A stretch of 64,000 bases of DNA, from contig OX465282.1 of assembly GCA_949987705.1 (NCBI GenBank), forward strand, positions 88,214,070 through 88,278,069, read 5' to 3'. The notes under the pieces were generated by a model, which was given only the letters and a program-made list of their open reading frames with translations, made no database searches and had not been told where the DNA came from. This document shows positions 45,172 to 57,419 of this stretch, one piece after another. The stretch is from Thereva unica (Eukaryota; Arthropoda; Insecta; Diptera; Therevidae). Position 1 is the first letter of the stretch. Each line of letters begins with the position of its first letter. Made by a program: the position numbers and the translations under genes.

Positions 45172-45515
45172 ATCCGTAGCCATCCAGTTTTGCTCAAAGA
45201 AACGTAACGTTTATACAGATATCTATATTTTAATATGAAACACTCAGATGCCATCGTTTCCTCTATAAAAGGCAAAGCCATAATGATATTCAAACGTCAC
45301 ATAACACACAACTACTGAACAACGAGCTTGGTTCAGCCGGCTTTTATAATAACCACACAACTGGAGCGAGCCCGCGCCTGCGATACTAGCGTGTTCAGTA
45401 ACTGCAGCGCGGCCTTAAACCTGGGGACTAGTGGAAGAAAAGACTTCAAGAGTCCCAATTCAATTTAAATAGACAAACCAACAAAAAGGCTTATGTAAAA
45501 ATTTGTTACAACATT
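45172..45515. other. No gene seen; GGH-5 downstream DNA
   Basis: The last 80 bases are the conserved GGH 3' flank (AAATAGACAAACCAACAAAA). The remainder is unremarkable. Confidence 0.45.
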
Positions 45516-45521
45516 TTTATT
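45516..45521 (-). terminator. Polyadenylation signal of GGH-5
   Basis: AATAAA on the minus strand, 226 bp past the stop, in the conserved GGH 3' flank. Confidence 0.6.
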
Positions 45522-45746
45522 GTACACTGTGTATGCATCAACTATTCTACTTGTATAAGTATAGCACTTTTCCGACTAGTTACTAATGTGCAGCCTTCTT
45601 TAAATACTTAAAAAAAGTAGTAGCAATTTATATAAATTTAAAAACTACAAGCATTCTTCTTCCTTTGCTCGATTCTACTCATAACCATAAATAATTTATA
45701 GAAATGGTTAAAAACTTCATTCAAAAAGTACTGCACATATTTACAA

Positions 45747-46806
45747 TCAATCTCCCCACCACATTGTAGGAAAAACAATGGTTGTGACCGCATCTAAAAT
45801 TTCAAAATCTTCCAAGTCCAGAGGATAATATTCATATTCTTTAAATAAATAAATCTCCGCATAATTATCTCCTCTCTTCGCAGCAAATGTAAATGGAAAA
45901 TTATAGATTAAATGTCGTGTTTCGTCATTTTTGTTAGAAAAACAATGCATATTTTTTCTGCATTCATCTACAAAAAAATTGGCGAAATATCGTGAAGCTT
46001 TTATGGCCTTTCGTGAATGATTAATACTTGCACCCGTAAACTCGTAGGCATTTTTTTCTGGGTGGAATTGTACACCATAGAAAGGATATCTGAAATTATT
46101 ATACGTAATAATTAATCATGCTTAACTTTTTTTTTATATGTACTTTCTATGTTCTATTGTGGATACAAAAGAAATACCACTCGATTCAGAACTAAGAGAT
46201 GTCTGCCACCAGTCTCCTTCTAGTCCGAATTTATGAATATCCTGATTTAAGAATAGAAACCATTTAAAAATTTTAAACTAAATTTTCATTAAATTTGTTT
46301 TACTTCCGGTGTAACACAATAGCTATGATTATTGAAAGCTACTCTTTGTGTTGCTAGAATATTAACAAGCTCCTGCTTTATACCCTTAAACATTTTACTT
46401 AGTTTGAATCCTTTAAAAAAATAATATCTTTAAGTCAAATTTTACACATAAATGATAAAATCTTACCAGGCGTAAATATTAGTCGTAAAGATCTACTGAT
46501 TCGTGGACAAATTCTTCGGGGATCTTTTTCGTCCTTGGCGGTTATTAACAGAAGAAATTCAAAGCCGAGGCAAGTACCCCATATTGGGAAATAGTCTCCA
46601 TTTTCGTTCATTTGAACAGCCAATTTATAAATAATTTTTGCAGTCTGTAGATAAACCTTTTCTTTTAAAGAGGCAGCGGCCCCGCCTGGAAGTAAAATTC
46701 TGAAAATGCACATATTTTATTGATGATGGGTTTTGTGGTTCATATCCGCATTTACCCGTTTATTTGCTTTAACATTCTTTCATAGTAACCATAACTCCTT
46801 CCAAGC
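45747..46806 (-). CDS. Gamma-glutamyl hydrolase-like GGH-5, 5 visible exons, short tail
   Basis: Predicted folate gamma-glutamyl hydrolase (C26). Exons are 46756-46806, 46467-46699, 46304-46410, 46144-46241 and 45747-46089, about 276 residues. Motifs are LLPGG, PIWGTCLGFEFL (nucleophile Cys), NNHSYCVT, GLEGDWWQTS and YPFYGVQFHPEK (catalytic His). The tail is a single acidic block (EYEYYPLDLEDFE) ending AVTTIVFPTMWWGD, as in GGH-4. The exon 4 donor is GTACAT where the other copies have GTAAAT. The upstream flank is broken up by MITEs at 46869-48803 and resumes at 48806 with sequence shared with GGH-3. The N-terminal exon is not found. Confidence 0.87.
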
Positions 46807-46868
46807 CTGCAGGAGAAAAATATATGTACATGAGGTTACTTTTATGTAAATATTAAGCAGACCCCTTA

Positions 46869-47587
46869 AAGCCGCGTCTCCACCAACCGAACATGTTTGC
46901 CGAACAGTGTTCGCGAACATAAAAACGGACAAACATTCCACATTTGTGTGGCGCCTCGGTAGTCTAGGGGTAAGGCGCCTGACTACTATCCCAAGAGGTC
47001 CCGGGTTCGTATCCCGGTGGTGCCACGGTCCTAGCCTTTCCCAATTTCCCGCCTACATAACTTTCCTTCTTTCTTCTTCCCTCTTTACATTCCTGACTCC
47101 TCCTGTCATAGCCTTCACTAGTTCTCTTCCACGCTCCACCAAGCGCATGCCATCGGTTGGTTGAAGAGATTCAACTCGTTTCAGGAGGCATAACACTCCA
47201 GCGAGTTGTTCTCGATGCCCCGATGTCAGAGTCGCGAAATGGTTGAGAGTTGGTGGAATAAAAATATCGCAGTCAGGTTGTGACAGTTCCTTCCTCTCTT
47301 CTTTCTCTCTCTCTTCTCTCTATCTTCCGGCTAGAGCTGCTGTTCGACGGTGTATATGGAAAAAAATAGATTGTCGACAGTACAAAGGGACTTTCCCTAA
47401 GCCTCTAGTCTGCCACATAAAAAAAAAAAAAAAAAAAAAAACATTTGGTTCCCAAACATGTTCGACGAACATTTTCAATAGCTCACAAATCAATGTTCGC
47501 TACAGCACCGAACAATGTTCGGCGGACATCACAAATGTCTGTCGAACACTGTTCGGCGAACATGTTCGGTTGGTGGAGACGCGGCTT
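46869..47587. mobile_element. MITE with AAGCCGCGTCTCCACCAACC ends, carrying a SINE
   Basis: Inverted repeats of about 50 bp begin AAGCCGCGTCTCCACCAACC and continue through GAACATGTT. TA flanks both ends. Without the SINE it is about 220 bp, like the neighbouring copy at 47668-47884, which gives the SINE-free reference. Confidence 0.85.
46947..47440 (+). mobile_element. tRNA-derived SINE with 7-bp target duplication
   Basis: The tRNA-like head has an A box (TAGTCTAGGGG), a B box (GGGTTCGTATCC) and an almost complete tRNA-like outline ending GGTGGTGCCA. The body matches the SINE at 24663-25132. A run of about 20 A ends it. ACATTTG flanks both sides, and the SINE-free MITE copy has one ACATTTG at that site. 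Confidence 0.92.
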
Positions 47588-47667
47588 TAGGATGCGTTTT
47601 TATGGGATAAATGATTCCAAATATATGGAGAATAAAAAATTACAATACTACCAATAGAAGAATAATA

Positions 47668-47884
47668 AAGCCGCGTCTCCACCAACCGAACATGTTTGCC
47701 GAACCGTGTTCGCGAACATAAAAACGGACAAACATTCCACATTTGGTTCCCAAACATGTTCGACGAACATTTTCAATAGCTACAAATCAATGTTCGCTAC
47801 AACACCGAACAATGTTTGGCGGACATCACAAATGTCTGTCGAACACTGTTCGGCGAACATTTTCGGTTGGTGGAGACGCGGGTT
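47668..47884. mobile_element. Second copy of the AAGCCGCG MITE
   Basis: Same termini and interior as the copy at 46869, without the SINE; the right tip reads CGCGGGTT where CGCGGCTT is expected. It abuts the next MITE directly. Confidence 0.85.
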
Positions 47885-47885
47885 A

Positions 47886-48803
47886 AGGGTATTCATTTTA
47901 CTTCGTAAATTCTTCGTACTTGTCGTAATTCGTAGTTGTTCGTAGTTTTCGTAGTTCATTTCCATATATTTGTTAACTACGACGTTTTGTGTGAAGTACG
48001 AAGCTACTGAGTTTCTAAAGCCCAAAACACAAAACAGCGGCAAGCGGTGGCGGCTATCGAAGAATTCGCCTGTCAAAATTAAGAATGCTTTACAATACAT
48101 AATGAATAACACAATGCTACGACCAGCGGCGAGCGGGGAAATCGCTGCCGTCGACCTTAGCTCTATTTTCTATTTTATACGAAACGAAGGAAGCGAAACT
48201 TTTTGCCAATAATTATTTGACAGAAGGTTTTCTAAACTTTTTGGTTATTGTTGTTTTGGAGAATAGTGAAAAAATGAGTTTTGAAGAAAAACTTATTAAT
48301 ATTGTGAAAAACCACGAGAGTTTATATAATTTAGCTCACAAAGCCAATTGAACTGACAATGAAAAACAATCATTTCCTTTCACCCGCTGACCGCTCCCGT
48401 TGGGTTGTGCTTATAATAAGCGAAATTCCCTTCACGAATAATTCGTCCAGCGAATTCTTCGTTAGTCGCTACCGCTTGCCGTCGTTTTGTGTTTTGGGCT
48501 TAAAACGGCTTCGTAATTTTAAATTGTCGTAGTTGGTGTTGACAGTTGTGTGAATTTAAAAGATGGTTGGCGAAACATGGAGAATGGCTTTATCGATTAT
48601 TGCTTCCAATAATTTTTCTTTTTCACTTTTTCTGGACATTTTCTCACAAAACAAACACTTGAAAATATCACAACTTAAAAATGACACCATGAATACGAAA
48701 AATGAACTACGAAAAATATTTAATGTAGTCGTTCATGTCAATTGAACTACGAAACTGCGAAGCTACAAAACTACAAACATTTGAAAAGTGAAATGAATAC
48801 CCT
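47886..48803. mobile_element. MITE with AGGGTATTCATTTTACTTCG ends
   Basis: The inverted termini are AGGGTATTCATTTTACTTCG on the left and AGGGTATTCATTTCACTT on the right (read inward), flanked by TA at 47884-47885 and 48804-48805. Many CGTAGTT motifs occur in both orientations near the ends. It is interrupted by another MITE. Confidence 0.8.
48018..48501. mobile_element. MITE nested in the 47886-48803 MITE
   Basis: The inverted termini AAGCCCAAAACACAAAACAG and AAGCCCAAAACACAAAACGA (read inward) continue with GGCAAGCGGT. TA precedes it and AA follows, so the duplication is imperfect. Confidence 0.75.
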
Positions 48804-48805
48804 TA

Positions 48806-49201
48806 ATAATTTGTTGACTAAATGTCCACATTCATTTGCCTTTATTCGTTTAGTTTTAATCAAAAATAGGACAACCGAGCGGTTGTCAGGCAGTTTATCA
48901 TCCTTAAAATCTAAGCATCCTGGTTACCGTACGCTTCAAGCAAAGATCTTCATGAATGCTGTCAATATGGCGACTGGCTCAGCAAGCGCTTTATAGGGTG
49001 TTTTATAACATAGTTTGATACCACTATAGCGTCTTTTCCCGTGCGTTCTTATGTGAGAAAACGAAAATATCATAGTAGGTAATTGTTCGACAGCTATAAA
49101 AAATATGAAAGAATAAGGGGAAAGCATTATGTTAGTTTCGAAGAGATAAACGCTACATCCACCTCCAGACGTCCTGTAGTTTGATACACTGTAATCCTTC
49201 A
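48806..49201. other. GGH-5 upstream flank resumed
   Basis: CATTCATTTGCCTTTATTCG and following sequence, including CTGGTTACCGTACGCTTCAAG, match the GGH-3 upstream flank near 30850-31010. No exon is recognised. Confidence 0.55.
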
Positions 49202-49701
49202 TAGTCCAGTGCAATTAGTCGAAAAAAGGGCATGAAATTGCGTTTCATGATGCACGAACTTTTTTTTTGGAATTTGTTTGGGTATATCTGACAATGTTAA
49301 ATCCAAGTTTGTGGGGTCTCAGTGTGTTGGGAAAAGCCGCCATCTTGAAAAAGATGTAGAGGTCGTTTATACTAAATAACCAGTTTACATGCAATGATAG
49401 CTGAAAATGATCACTGGCTGTTCCCCGATTCCAAAGACAGTCTCGTTCGAAAGTTTTACCTTACATTTCACATTTTGTTATTTTCCGCATCTGAAGCAGT
49501 CTCATCAAAAACTTTACTTTTAGAACTTCGAAAATGATGATTCTTAGCTACTATTTCCCATTATTATAATTATCCAAATTTGTTAAATAACCCAAAATAT
49601 AGATAATTCAGGGCGTTACATAAAATTCTAATTCATCCGACACGCGAAACTGGCTGGAAGCGAGTTATTCGTCGAGAGGTGTCACAACCTTCGCTGTAGA
49701 C

Positions 49702-50125
49702 CAGCGGTGTCCAACAGAAATTCGTTTGTAGCCACAATCGCTATTTTAAAATAATTTCATTCGCCACATTAAAAATAAATATAAACTAGTTGGGATGTGT
49801 GTTTGACCCCTTCGGTCCACACGATCAACTTCCCAGTATAATGAACGTAGACAGATAAAAACTGTTTTCTTACAAAATAGTAATACGTTTAGCACTAGTG
49901 AGAAATTGACTAGTTTCAGAACTGGTGACAAAGTAATCCTGAGAGAAGCTAGTTCAAATAACTATAATAGTGATTAATCTAAAAGATTTTTCTAGAAATT
50001 GGTTTACAAAACTAGCTAATTTTGCATTACTCGAAGAAATATGACATATTTCAATGTTGCATTTGCCACATTCACCTGGTCTATTCGCCACATGTGACTA
50101 GTGGCGATGGTGTTGGTCACCGCTG
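49702..50125. mobile_element. hAT-type MITE with perfect 8-bp duplication
   Basis: The terminal repeats are CAGCGGTGTCCAAC on the left and CAGCGGTGACCAAC on the right (read inward). CTGTAGAC flanks it at 49694-49701 and 50126-50133. CAGNGGTG-type ends and an 8-bp duplication are classic hAT traits. Confidence 0.92.
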
Positions 50126-50462
50126 CTGTAGACTATTCACCCGTTATGTTGCGGATATTGAAACGACATAGAGTTTCGGTCAACAGCCCGTTTGAAAGAT
50201 ATTTTAATACCCGTATTTCTGCTGTTTTATCATATATGAGCAACCGTTAAAGAGATATTCAAAAAAAATTGCGTTATCAGTAATTTGAGGCACGTGCAGT
50301 ACGAACTTTGGCGCTGGATTACTCGAAAACGCAAGATTATACAAGCGAGAGCGACGACTAAGATTTTATTCTAAAGGTAGTTACTAGCACTTTAAGTTTG
50401 GTAATCGACATTAACCCACACAAACTAGTATCTTACGAGTTCATCACAAAAAAATGCATTCA

Positions 50463-53400
50463 GGCCCGGTTTCATGGGCACGGATATATCCACGGATAAT
50501 AAATATTTTGGATATTCTGTCGGATATTTGGTGTGTTTCATCGACCGGGATAAATGATGCCTCCATATTCGAAAGTCTATGTTATTTTCGGACATAGAAT
50601 TCGAACATATTGTCAGCTGTTAATTGTTTTTCGATATCAGGTAAGGAAGTTGGCATTTGATTTTATTTTCTGTAAAATTGGAAAAGTTCGTTGCGTCAAA
50701 TATGAAGTGTTGTAAAAAAATTAAAACCAAACATATCACCGTGAGTGTTTTTAACGTCAACCATAATTTTCAAAAACTCAACTCAACTCAAAACTGATTT
50801 ATTCAATGGTTCTAATGTCATTTAATTATTTTCAAAAATAAATTGAAACTGTTTGTTTTTAACGTCAAACATAATTTTCGAAATTTCGAACATAGCATAC
50901 TAAATGAGGCTACTAGTCCAATCAATCTACGGAATCACCATGTTAATTTCCAGACAATTGAAAGCAGGAAAAAAAAATATGGGCGTGTAGAACACTTAAT
51001 TTGAAGAATGATAGCGTTTTTTTTTTACGGAACTGCATTGGCGAACTTAACCTAAAAAATTCGCAAAAGTCAAAAAACCGGTTTTTCGCCAATAAAACAA
51101 AAAGTTGAGCTCGGATTCGAAAAAAATAAATTATAAAGTTATAGGTATTAAAATTATCTTTCAATTGATGTGGTACAAAATATTGGTTAGTGTCTTATAC
51201 ATGGAGAAAAATGCTGAAAACCGCTAAAAATCGCTTCTTTTTCTTTTATTTTTTTCTTTTTATTGATGCGACCTAGAAACTTTTTATTTGGTAAAAATGT
51301 TGCTTTTGGCAATCTGAAAACTCATTATTTTTTTTGGCTCGAAATGTTGCAAAATATGGGTGAAATTTCGATTTATGTAAAAAAAAGCGTTTTCGTAAAA
51401 TCCTTCGTCTACAGCTCCTCGACCTCGTAGGACATTTTTTCGAAGCTCTTTTTCTTCGTTAAGAGTTGGACTATCATGCACTATAAGTTAAAATTTGAGT
51501 TTTTCAATTTTATGTACAAAAAACTCCACCGCAAAAAAGACAAGTTTTTTTGCCGCAAAAAAGACAAGTTTTTGTACTGCAAGTTTTTTATTTCATTATT
51601 TTTCGACTCTATTTCGACTACTATTTAATAAAAGTTTATATTCTGTTTAGAGAAAAAATAGGTAATTTGGTCATACATATAAATGTATATTGAATCTAAT
51701 ATCTCACACTTTTATAGGAATAATTTGTTTTTGGTTGATCTACATGAAAAGTAGTTGAAGAGTTGCATGTTGTATTTTGAAGAGTTGGGTTTATTTAAAT
51801 GGTTTAACGTTGGTGGTTTTTAGAGAATAAATAGGTAATTTGGTCATCCATTATATAAATGATAATAAAAGTTGGTTTTTTGGCATGGCTTTTTCCAACT
51901 ATAAAAAATTGTTTCATTTTTCAATTCTTCTCGAAAAATTTTGTTATTGCAGACTTCTAAAGTTAAATTAAAAAAAGCTATAGAAAATGGCCCTCGAATT
52001 TCGAGTCCTGGATGCGGCTATTTGCATTAATTTTAAATATTTTAACGTTCAGGCAATTTTGGTCATAGTTCAAATAAATGTATTTTGAATCTAATGACTC
52101 CAACTTTTATAGGAATAGTTGGTTTTTCATTATTGGTTGATAAAAGTTGAATTTAGAAGCTTTGAAATGATTTTAAATATTTAAACGTTAGCTGCAGCAA
52201 GGCGCACCGGGTCCTAGCTATCTAAAATACAGAAAATAAGCAGTTCATTGCGACACTGCATCTGTGTATGAAAATTCATATCTCGAAAAATGATATGTCA
52301 ATGGATGGTTTTTATTGTCGCGATCAACATGTCAGATCCCTAATAGTTTCACATTTTGTTATTTGGAATCAAAAATACCAAAAAATTGCCTTTTTCAAAC
52401 TCCCTTACGGTATATTAAAATGCTTCACCTAGTTTACATATATAATAAAAATTGATTCGAACAACCAGAAATTACTACAGCGCGAAAAGTTAGAAGTGGC
52501 CGCTCACCAAGTAAACATTCTACGTAAAAGATGAAATTGCACATTATCCGTGCTGTTGAGACGTCAATAACAACTTGTATATATGTAGTACAGTAAATAT
52601 TGAACAATTACCACGTTTATAAGCGGAGTTTCACTCCCGGATCTTCAATCCAACGTAAAACTCCCGATACGTTTATAAGCAATGGGAGTGAAAATCCAAA
52701 ATACTTTCTGGCTTGAGATGACAGCTGCAAGTTCAAATTCAAAATCATAGCCAAGACAAATATAAACCCAATGTTTAATATTATGTATTTAAAAAAATCT
52801 ATAAATAAAGAAAAAAATAATGTAGCAAAATAAAACACCCAGCTTCTTCTTTACTAAGTTTTTATCCCTTCGGAAAAAATCTCACTCCCAGTCAGCGTTT
52901 ATAAGCACAACATAAACCGGGATCGAAGTTTCACTCCAGCTTTTTGTTCGGGAGCGAAAATCCAAGTTCTGGATTTTCACTCCCAGTTTATAAGCGGTGT
53001 TTCACTCCAGATCGAAACTTCCATCCGGAGGGAAACTCCGCTTATAAACGTAATAAATATGTCTCAAATTCACAGGTATTTAACGAAGGAAAAAGGCTCC
53101 GTTATTTAAAAAAATGTCTTCGCTGTTGACGGTCGTACGGTTAATTTATTTTATTTTAAAATTAGTAAAAAGAATATAAACTTTTATTAAATAGTAGTTT
53201 AGAGTCGAAAAATAATGAAATAAAAAACTTGCAGTACAAAAACTTGTCTTTTTTGCGGTGGAGTTTTTTGTACATAAAATTGAAAAACTCAAATTTTAAC
53301 TTATAGTGCAAGATAGTCCAACTCTTAACGAAGAAAAAGAGCTTCGAAAAAATGTCCTACGAAGTCGAGGAGCTGTAGACGAAGGATTTTACGAAAACGC

Positions 53401-53987
53401 TTTTTTTTACATAAATCGAAATTTCACCCATATTTTGCAACATTTCGAGCCAAAAAAAAATAATGAGTTTTCAGATTGCCAAAAGCAACATTTATACCAA
53501 ATAAAAAGTTTCTAGGTCGCATCAATAAAAAGAAAAAAATAAAAGAAAAAGAAGCGATTTTTAGCGGTTTTTAGCATTTTTCTCCATGTATAAGACACTA
53601 ACCAATATTTTGTACCACATCAATTGAAAGATAATTTTAATACCTATAACTTTATAATTTAACTTTTTCGAATCCGAGCTCAACTTTTTGTTTTATTGGC
53701 GAAAAACCGGTTTTTTGACTTTTGCGAATTTTTTAGGTTAAGTTCGCCAATGCAGTTCCGTAAAAAAAACGCTATCATTCTTCAAATTAAGTGTTCTACA
53801 CGCCCATATTTTTTTTCTTGCCTTCAATTGTCTGGAGAATTTCCGTAGATTGATTGGACTATACGTTCAGCGGATATTTTTACGACCAACGCAACCCAGT
53901 CGTATTTATATCCGACTGAGATATATCCAGGTTGGTGAAATGAATATATTCGGTCTTATTATTATCCGGGTCGATGAAACCGGCCCT
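50463..53987. mobile_element. Foldback-like element with arms of about 700 bp
   Basis: The outer termini are GGCCCGGTTTCATGGGCACG and GGGCCGGTTTCATCGACCCG (read inward), flanked by TCA on both sides. Within them long arms at 50915-51650 and 53168-53860 are complementary, including GCGAACTTAACCTAAAAAAT and a pair of matching frames (51284-51481 minus, 53306-53515 plus; DSPTLNEEKELRKNVL). The matching frames arise because the arms are copies. The element is probably non-coding. Confidence 0.7.
52609..53053. mobile_element. MITE in the loop of the foldback element
   Basis: The inverted ends share ACGTTTATAAGCGGAGTTT. GTTTATAAGC recurs near 52615, 52671, 52899 and 52986, always next to variants of TTTCACTCC or GGGAGTGAAA. 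Confidence 0.7.
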
Positions 53988-54777
53988 CAACCCCAACCAC
54001 ATGATCAAACTTGAACTTTGAGCGGACATAACTTTGAGCCAAATCAACTTACAGACCTCGGTGAGGGCTCATTTTGTAGATAATTTTGTTCTCTAACACC
54101 TTGCCAGTGGCCATTTTCAGCTATCATTGCATGGAAACTGGTTATTTAGTATAAACGACCTCTACCACTTTTTCAAGATGGCGGCCTTTCCCAAAACACT
54201 GCGACCCCACAAACTTGGATTTAACATTGTCAGATGTACCCAAACAAATGCCAAAAAAAAAAAATCGTACATCATGAAATGAAATTTCATTTACTAATTG
54301 CACTGGACTATTAAGTTTGCATTACTTTTTGAAGTTATACTTCTTTAGGCGCGTTTTGAAAATATTATGAGAGTAAATTTTGAGGAATTCGCAACACAGG
54401 AATGCACAACACAGGAATCCGAGAAGGCGCAGCACGGAGGATATTGGCGAAGGGTTGGAGGCAATGGAGGGCAAGCATTTCAACTCCCATTCCATATGCG
54501 CACTGGGATTATCATTATTATGGGCATATGAAAATTCGTAGCCGAATCCGTTTTACGGTGTCTATGGGTAAATAAATTTCATGTTCAATTCATCAGCTAA
54601 GCTTAAGTTGGGGCTTTCGTGGGCATAGGAAGATTCGTAGTGTTTATTATGTCCTGTTTGTGGGTGAGGGGTTTTACTGGATGCAAGCCAATTTCTCTCA
54701 CTCGTAGTGTAACTTTAGTTAACTTTATTTTTGCAGTAAAAAGTTTCAAAATATTGTATTTTAAGATTTTTTACTGC

Positions 54778-55264
54778 ACATGGATTACCAGTGATAAGTT
54801 AGTTAGTGATCTGAGTGAGTAAATTAAAAAAAAATTGATAAGGTAACCATTTTTGTTTACATTCGTGGTGGTGTTTTCGTGTTAATTTAGGGAAAAAATG
54901 TTGGATTTATGTGGTAATGAAATTAAAAGTGAATTTAAAATGGTTAAAAATTAGTATGGCGTAGTTATTAAAATATAAGTGCAAGTACCACCACACAACA
55001 TTAATAACAATAATGTTAGAACTTTTTCCTACATATTTTTCTGCCCAAAATTATTCTATAATAATCTTTAATAACTTTAAATTCAGTTTTAACTCAATAA
55101 CCACACAATTTCAACATTTTTGCCCTAAATTAACTCGACAAAATCACCGCGAATGTAAACAAAATTGGTCACATTCCCAATTAAACCATTAAAACATATT
55201 GATCCACTCAATCTTTTGAAATTGTTTTAATTTAATCACTTAAACGCTGGTAATCCATGTGTAG
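54778..55264. mobile_element. Possible TIR element
   Basis: CACATGGATTACCAGTGATAA on the left is matched by an inverted CACATGGATTACCAGCG on the right; GTAACCATTTTTGTTTACAT and a changed complement lie further in. Decay makes the boundaries uncertain. Confidence 0.45.
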
Positions 55265-56470
55265 AAAAATTAATTATAATCCACTATGTTAGTACACGGG
55301 AAATGTCATCCATTCAACCAAATGTAGTATCGGCACCGCCTTCTTCCAGGCCTGTGGTTACGATGGGCTTGCTGGAGGCCCTATCAGAACCTAAAATAAG
55401 CAGAGTGCTGCAAATTTAAGACATGAGATGAGCATGTAGCACGTTGCTCTGGTGCTCCTTCGCTTGCCATTTTGCCAGCCGCGGCCACTGACATATAGAA
55501 TGGACTGCTCATCAGAAAATTTTCATGACACCAATTCGTTCCATAAGATTTCACTGACATGTGTACACGTCAGTAGCTTTTGTAAATAAAAATTTCTTAA
55601 ATTAATATTTGGAAGGTGGAAACTAAATCACTTTTTTCTAAAAAAATAAGGAATAAAATGTCGAAGATTTTACCTTTTTTAAACCCTTCTTTTTATTAGT
55701 TATAAATTATTAAGTTAAACAAGACGACGAGGTTTTCTACCTCTGTTTCAACATATTCCGGGGCTTATGGGGGAAAGAGAAACAACGAAAAAATTAACTA
55801 TACCCATTTATTTTTTGTAAATAGTTTTACATTATTCCAAAGAAAAAAAATTAAATCAGGTATGGCAACTTTAATATCGTGCAAACCGTTGTGAAACTCT
55901 TGGTGCTTCTTCGGTTAATTGTTGTTGGAGCAGCCAGATATCGGCTTTGACTCCACTCGAGTATGCTCTTGAGCAATGGCTCAAGATTAATCATTAAAAA
56001 CGGCTAGACTGCGAATATCAACTGTTTCTTTATTTAATTTGCTTGGCTCATTTATACAGTCCTCGGGTTACCAATACAATAATAGTAATCGTTAATTAAT
56101 AATATTAAATTCTATTGTACCTAATAATAAATACCAAATCAGCGAATATTTATAAATTTCCAAATTTTTCCCAGATCAGCGAAATTATCTGTTGCAAGCC
56201 GGTGGCACATGCGCCCGAGCAAGGTCGCTGCCTAACACCCCTTGTGTATCGTGCATGCACAAGAATGCCACGTTGCAGCCTTGCACCGGCGCGGCGCCTT
56301 GGTCTCGACCTTGTATGGACAGACACTGTGCTGCGTCGGGGAAATTTAAAGTTTATTACATCGTTGTGGAGGCTTTTTTTAAATTTCACTTAAATTCATT
56401 TCAGAATCGCTTAAAATGTTATTTATATTTCTTTTTTTTACCGCAAAAATTAAAAAGTTGTCGTATTTTG
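55265..56470. other. No gene seen
   Basis: A GC-rich patch at about 56195-56345 (CATGCGCCCGAGCAAGGTCG) gives overlapping frames on both strands, none recognisable. The rest is AT-rich. Confidence 0.4.
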
Positions 56471-56476
56471 TAGTTT

Positions 56477-56553
56477 ATTGAAAGTAAAGAGTAAAACTAT
56501 TTAAAAAAAGCAAGTGGGCATTTCTTTTTAAATATTTTACTCTTTACTTTCAA
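56477..56553. repeat. Short hairpin
   Basis: TTGAAAGTAAAGAGTAAAAC is nearly complementary to the right side (TTTTACTCTTTACTTTCAA), with about 30 bases between. Confidence 0.7.
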
Positions 56554-56612
56554 AGGCCTTCGCAGGAGAATGGACTACTAGTAGGTGGTTTTAGTTAGGG
56601 TTAGAGTTCTAC

Positions 56613-57243
56613 TGTAAAGTAGGTTCTTATAGACTTTATTCTTTTGTTTCAAATTTGTTTATTTGCAGAAAAGTCCGCAAGTTTTTCTTCTTTCTAAGAG
56701 TTCTTCCGCGCAGGCAGAGTGAACTCAGGAAAGGTTTTTTAAATAGAATTTAATAGCTTTAGATTTGAGATTTGACTGTGTCTTTATTTTTGCGTTTCCG
56801 ATATTTATACAAGTTCTTAATCTAAATTTTACATTCTAGGCATACATCGTCCAATGGCTAGGGATCTTGCCCCTCCAAAAACCTCAAAACCAAAATTCTG
56901 CTGAATTCTCAAAATTTCCAAATATGTACACATAACAAAATTTATTTACTAATTTGTATTATGTATTATTGGGGCACCGAGACATTTCCTACGTTAAAGG
57001 GTTCATGTTACGGGTCAGTCGAACGTACTTGAATTTTTGTTTTTCTTTTTCTTTTCCGCGCGCTATGAACTTGAAAACTTATTTTCTTATTTTCGCGCGC
57101 AACCATGAACTTGAAAGCATTTCACACGTCCGGCGGCGTCAGATTGCAATACTTTGCTGTACATCTGTTGACGCCGAGTGTACGACGGTTAATTAATGTT
57201 TTTGTTTACATATTTGTCCCGTGCTGTGTCTGATTGCATTACA
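56613..57243 (-). repeat. Probable 3' LTR of the 412-like element
   Basis: On the minus strand it starts TGTAATGCAATCAGACAC directly after a purine tract (GATGGGGA) and ends CTACTTTACA, giving TGTAA...TTACA inverted tips. AATAAA lies near its end. No second LTR is in the window to confirm the boundaries. Confidence 0.55.
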
Positions 57244-57419
57244 TCCCCATCGGGTTGGAAAAAAAAAAATTTTGTTTGATCAAAAAAAAATTTTTTTTTT
57301 TTTTTTTGAGAATGAGGTTTTTGTTAGGGTATCTAATATCTAATTGAATTCTTAATTCTAACTATTTTGTTTTTATATGTAATTTTGATATATTTAGTTA
57401 ACTAATTTTACATTTTAAT

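Larger units (their letters stand above)
49204..54308. mobile_element. 5.1-kb element with TIRs over 200 bp, holding further elements
   Basis: The left end GTCCAGTGCAATTAG and the next 220 bases or so are repeated in inverted form up to 54308 (for example AAATCCAAGTTTGTGGGGTC and GAGGTCGTTTATACTAAATA on both sides). TA flanks both ends (49202-49203 and 54309-54310). A one-ended copy lies at 25281. The interior is almost wholly occupied by nested elements, and no transposase is seen. Confidence 0.75.

Noticed and set aside
46947..47040. Functional tRNA gene
   Set aside because: A and B boxes are good, but a SINE body, an A-run and a target duplication follow, and the same body occurs at 24663.
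51284..51481. Gene pair with 53306-53515
   Set aside because: The two matching frames lie in complementary foldback arms and are copies of one short chance frame.
49204..54308. Polinton/Maverick element, suggested by the long TIRs
   Set aside because: No polymerase B, integrase, protease or capsid frame is present, and the flank is TA where Polintons give a 6-bp duplication.
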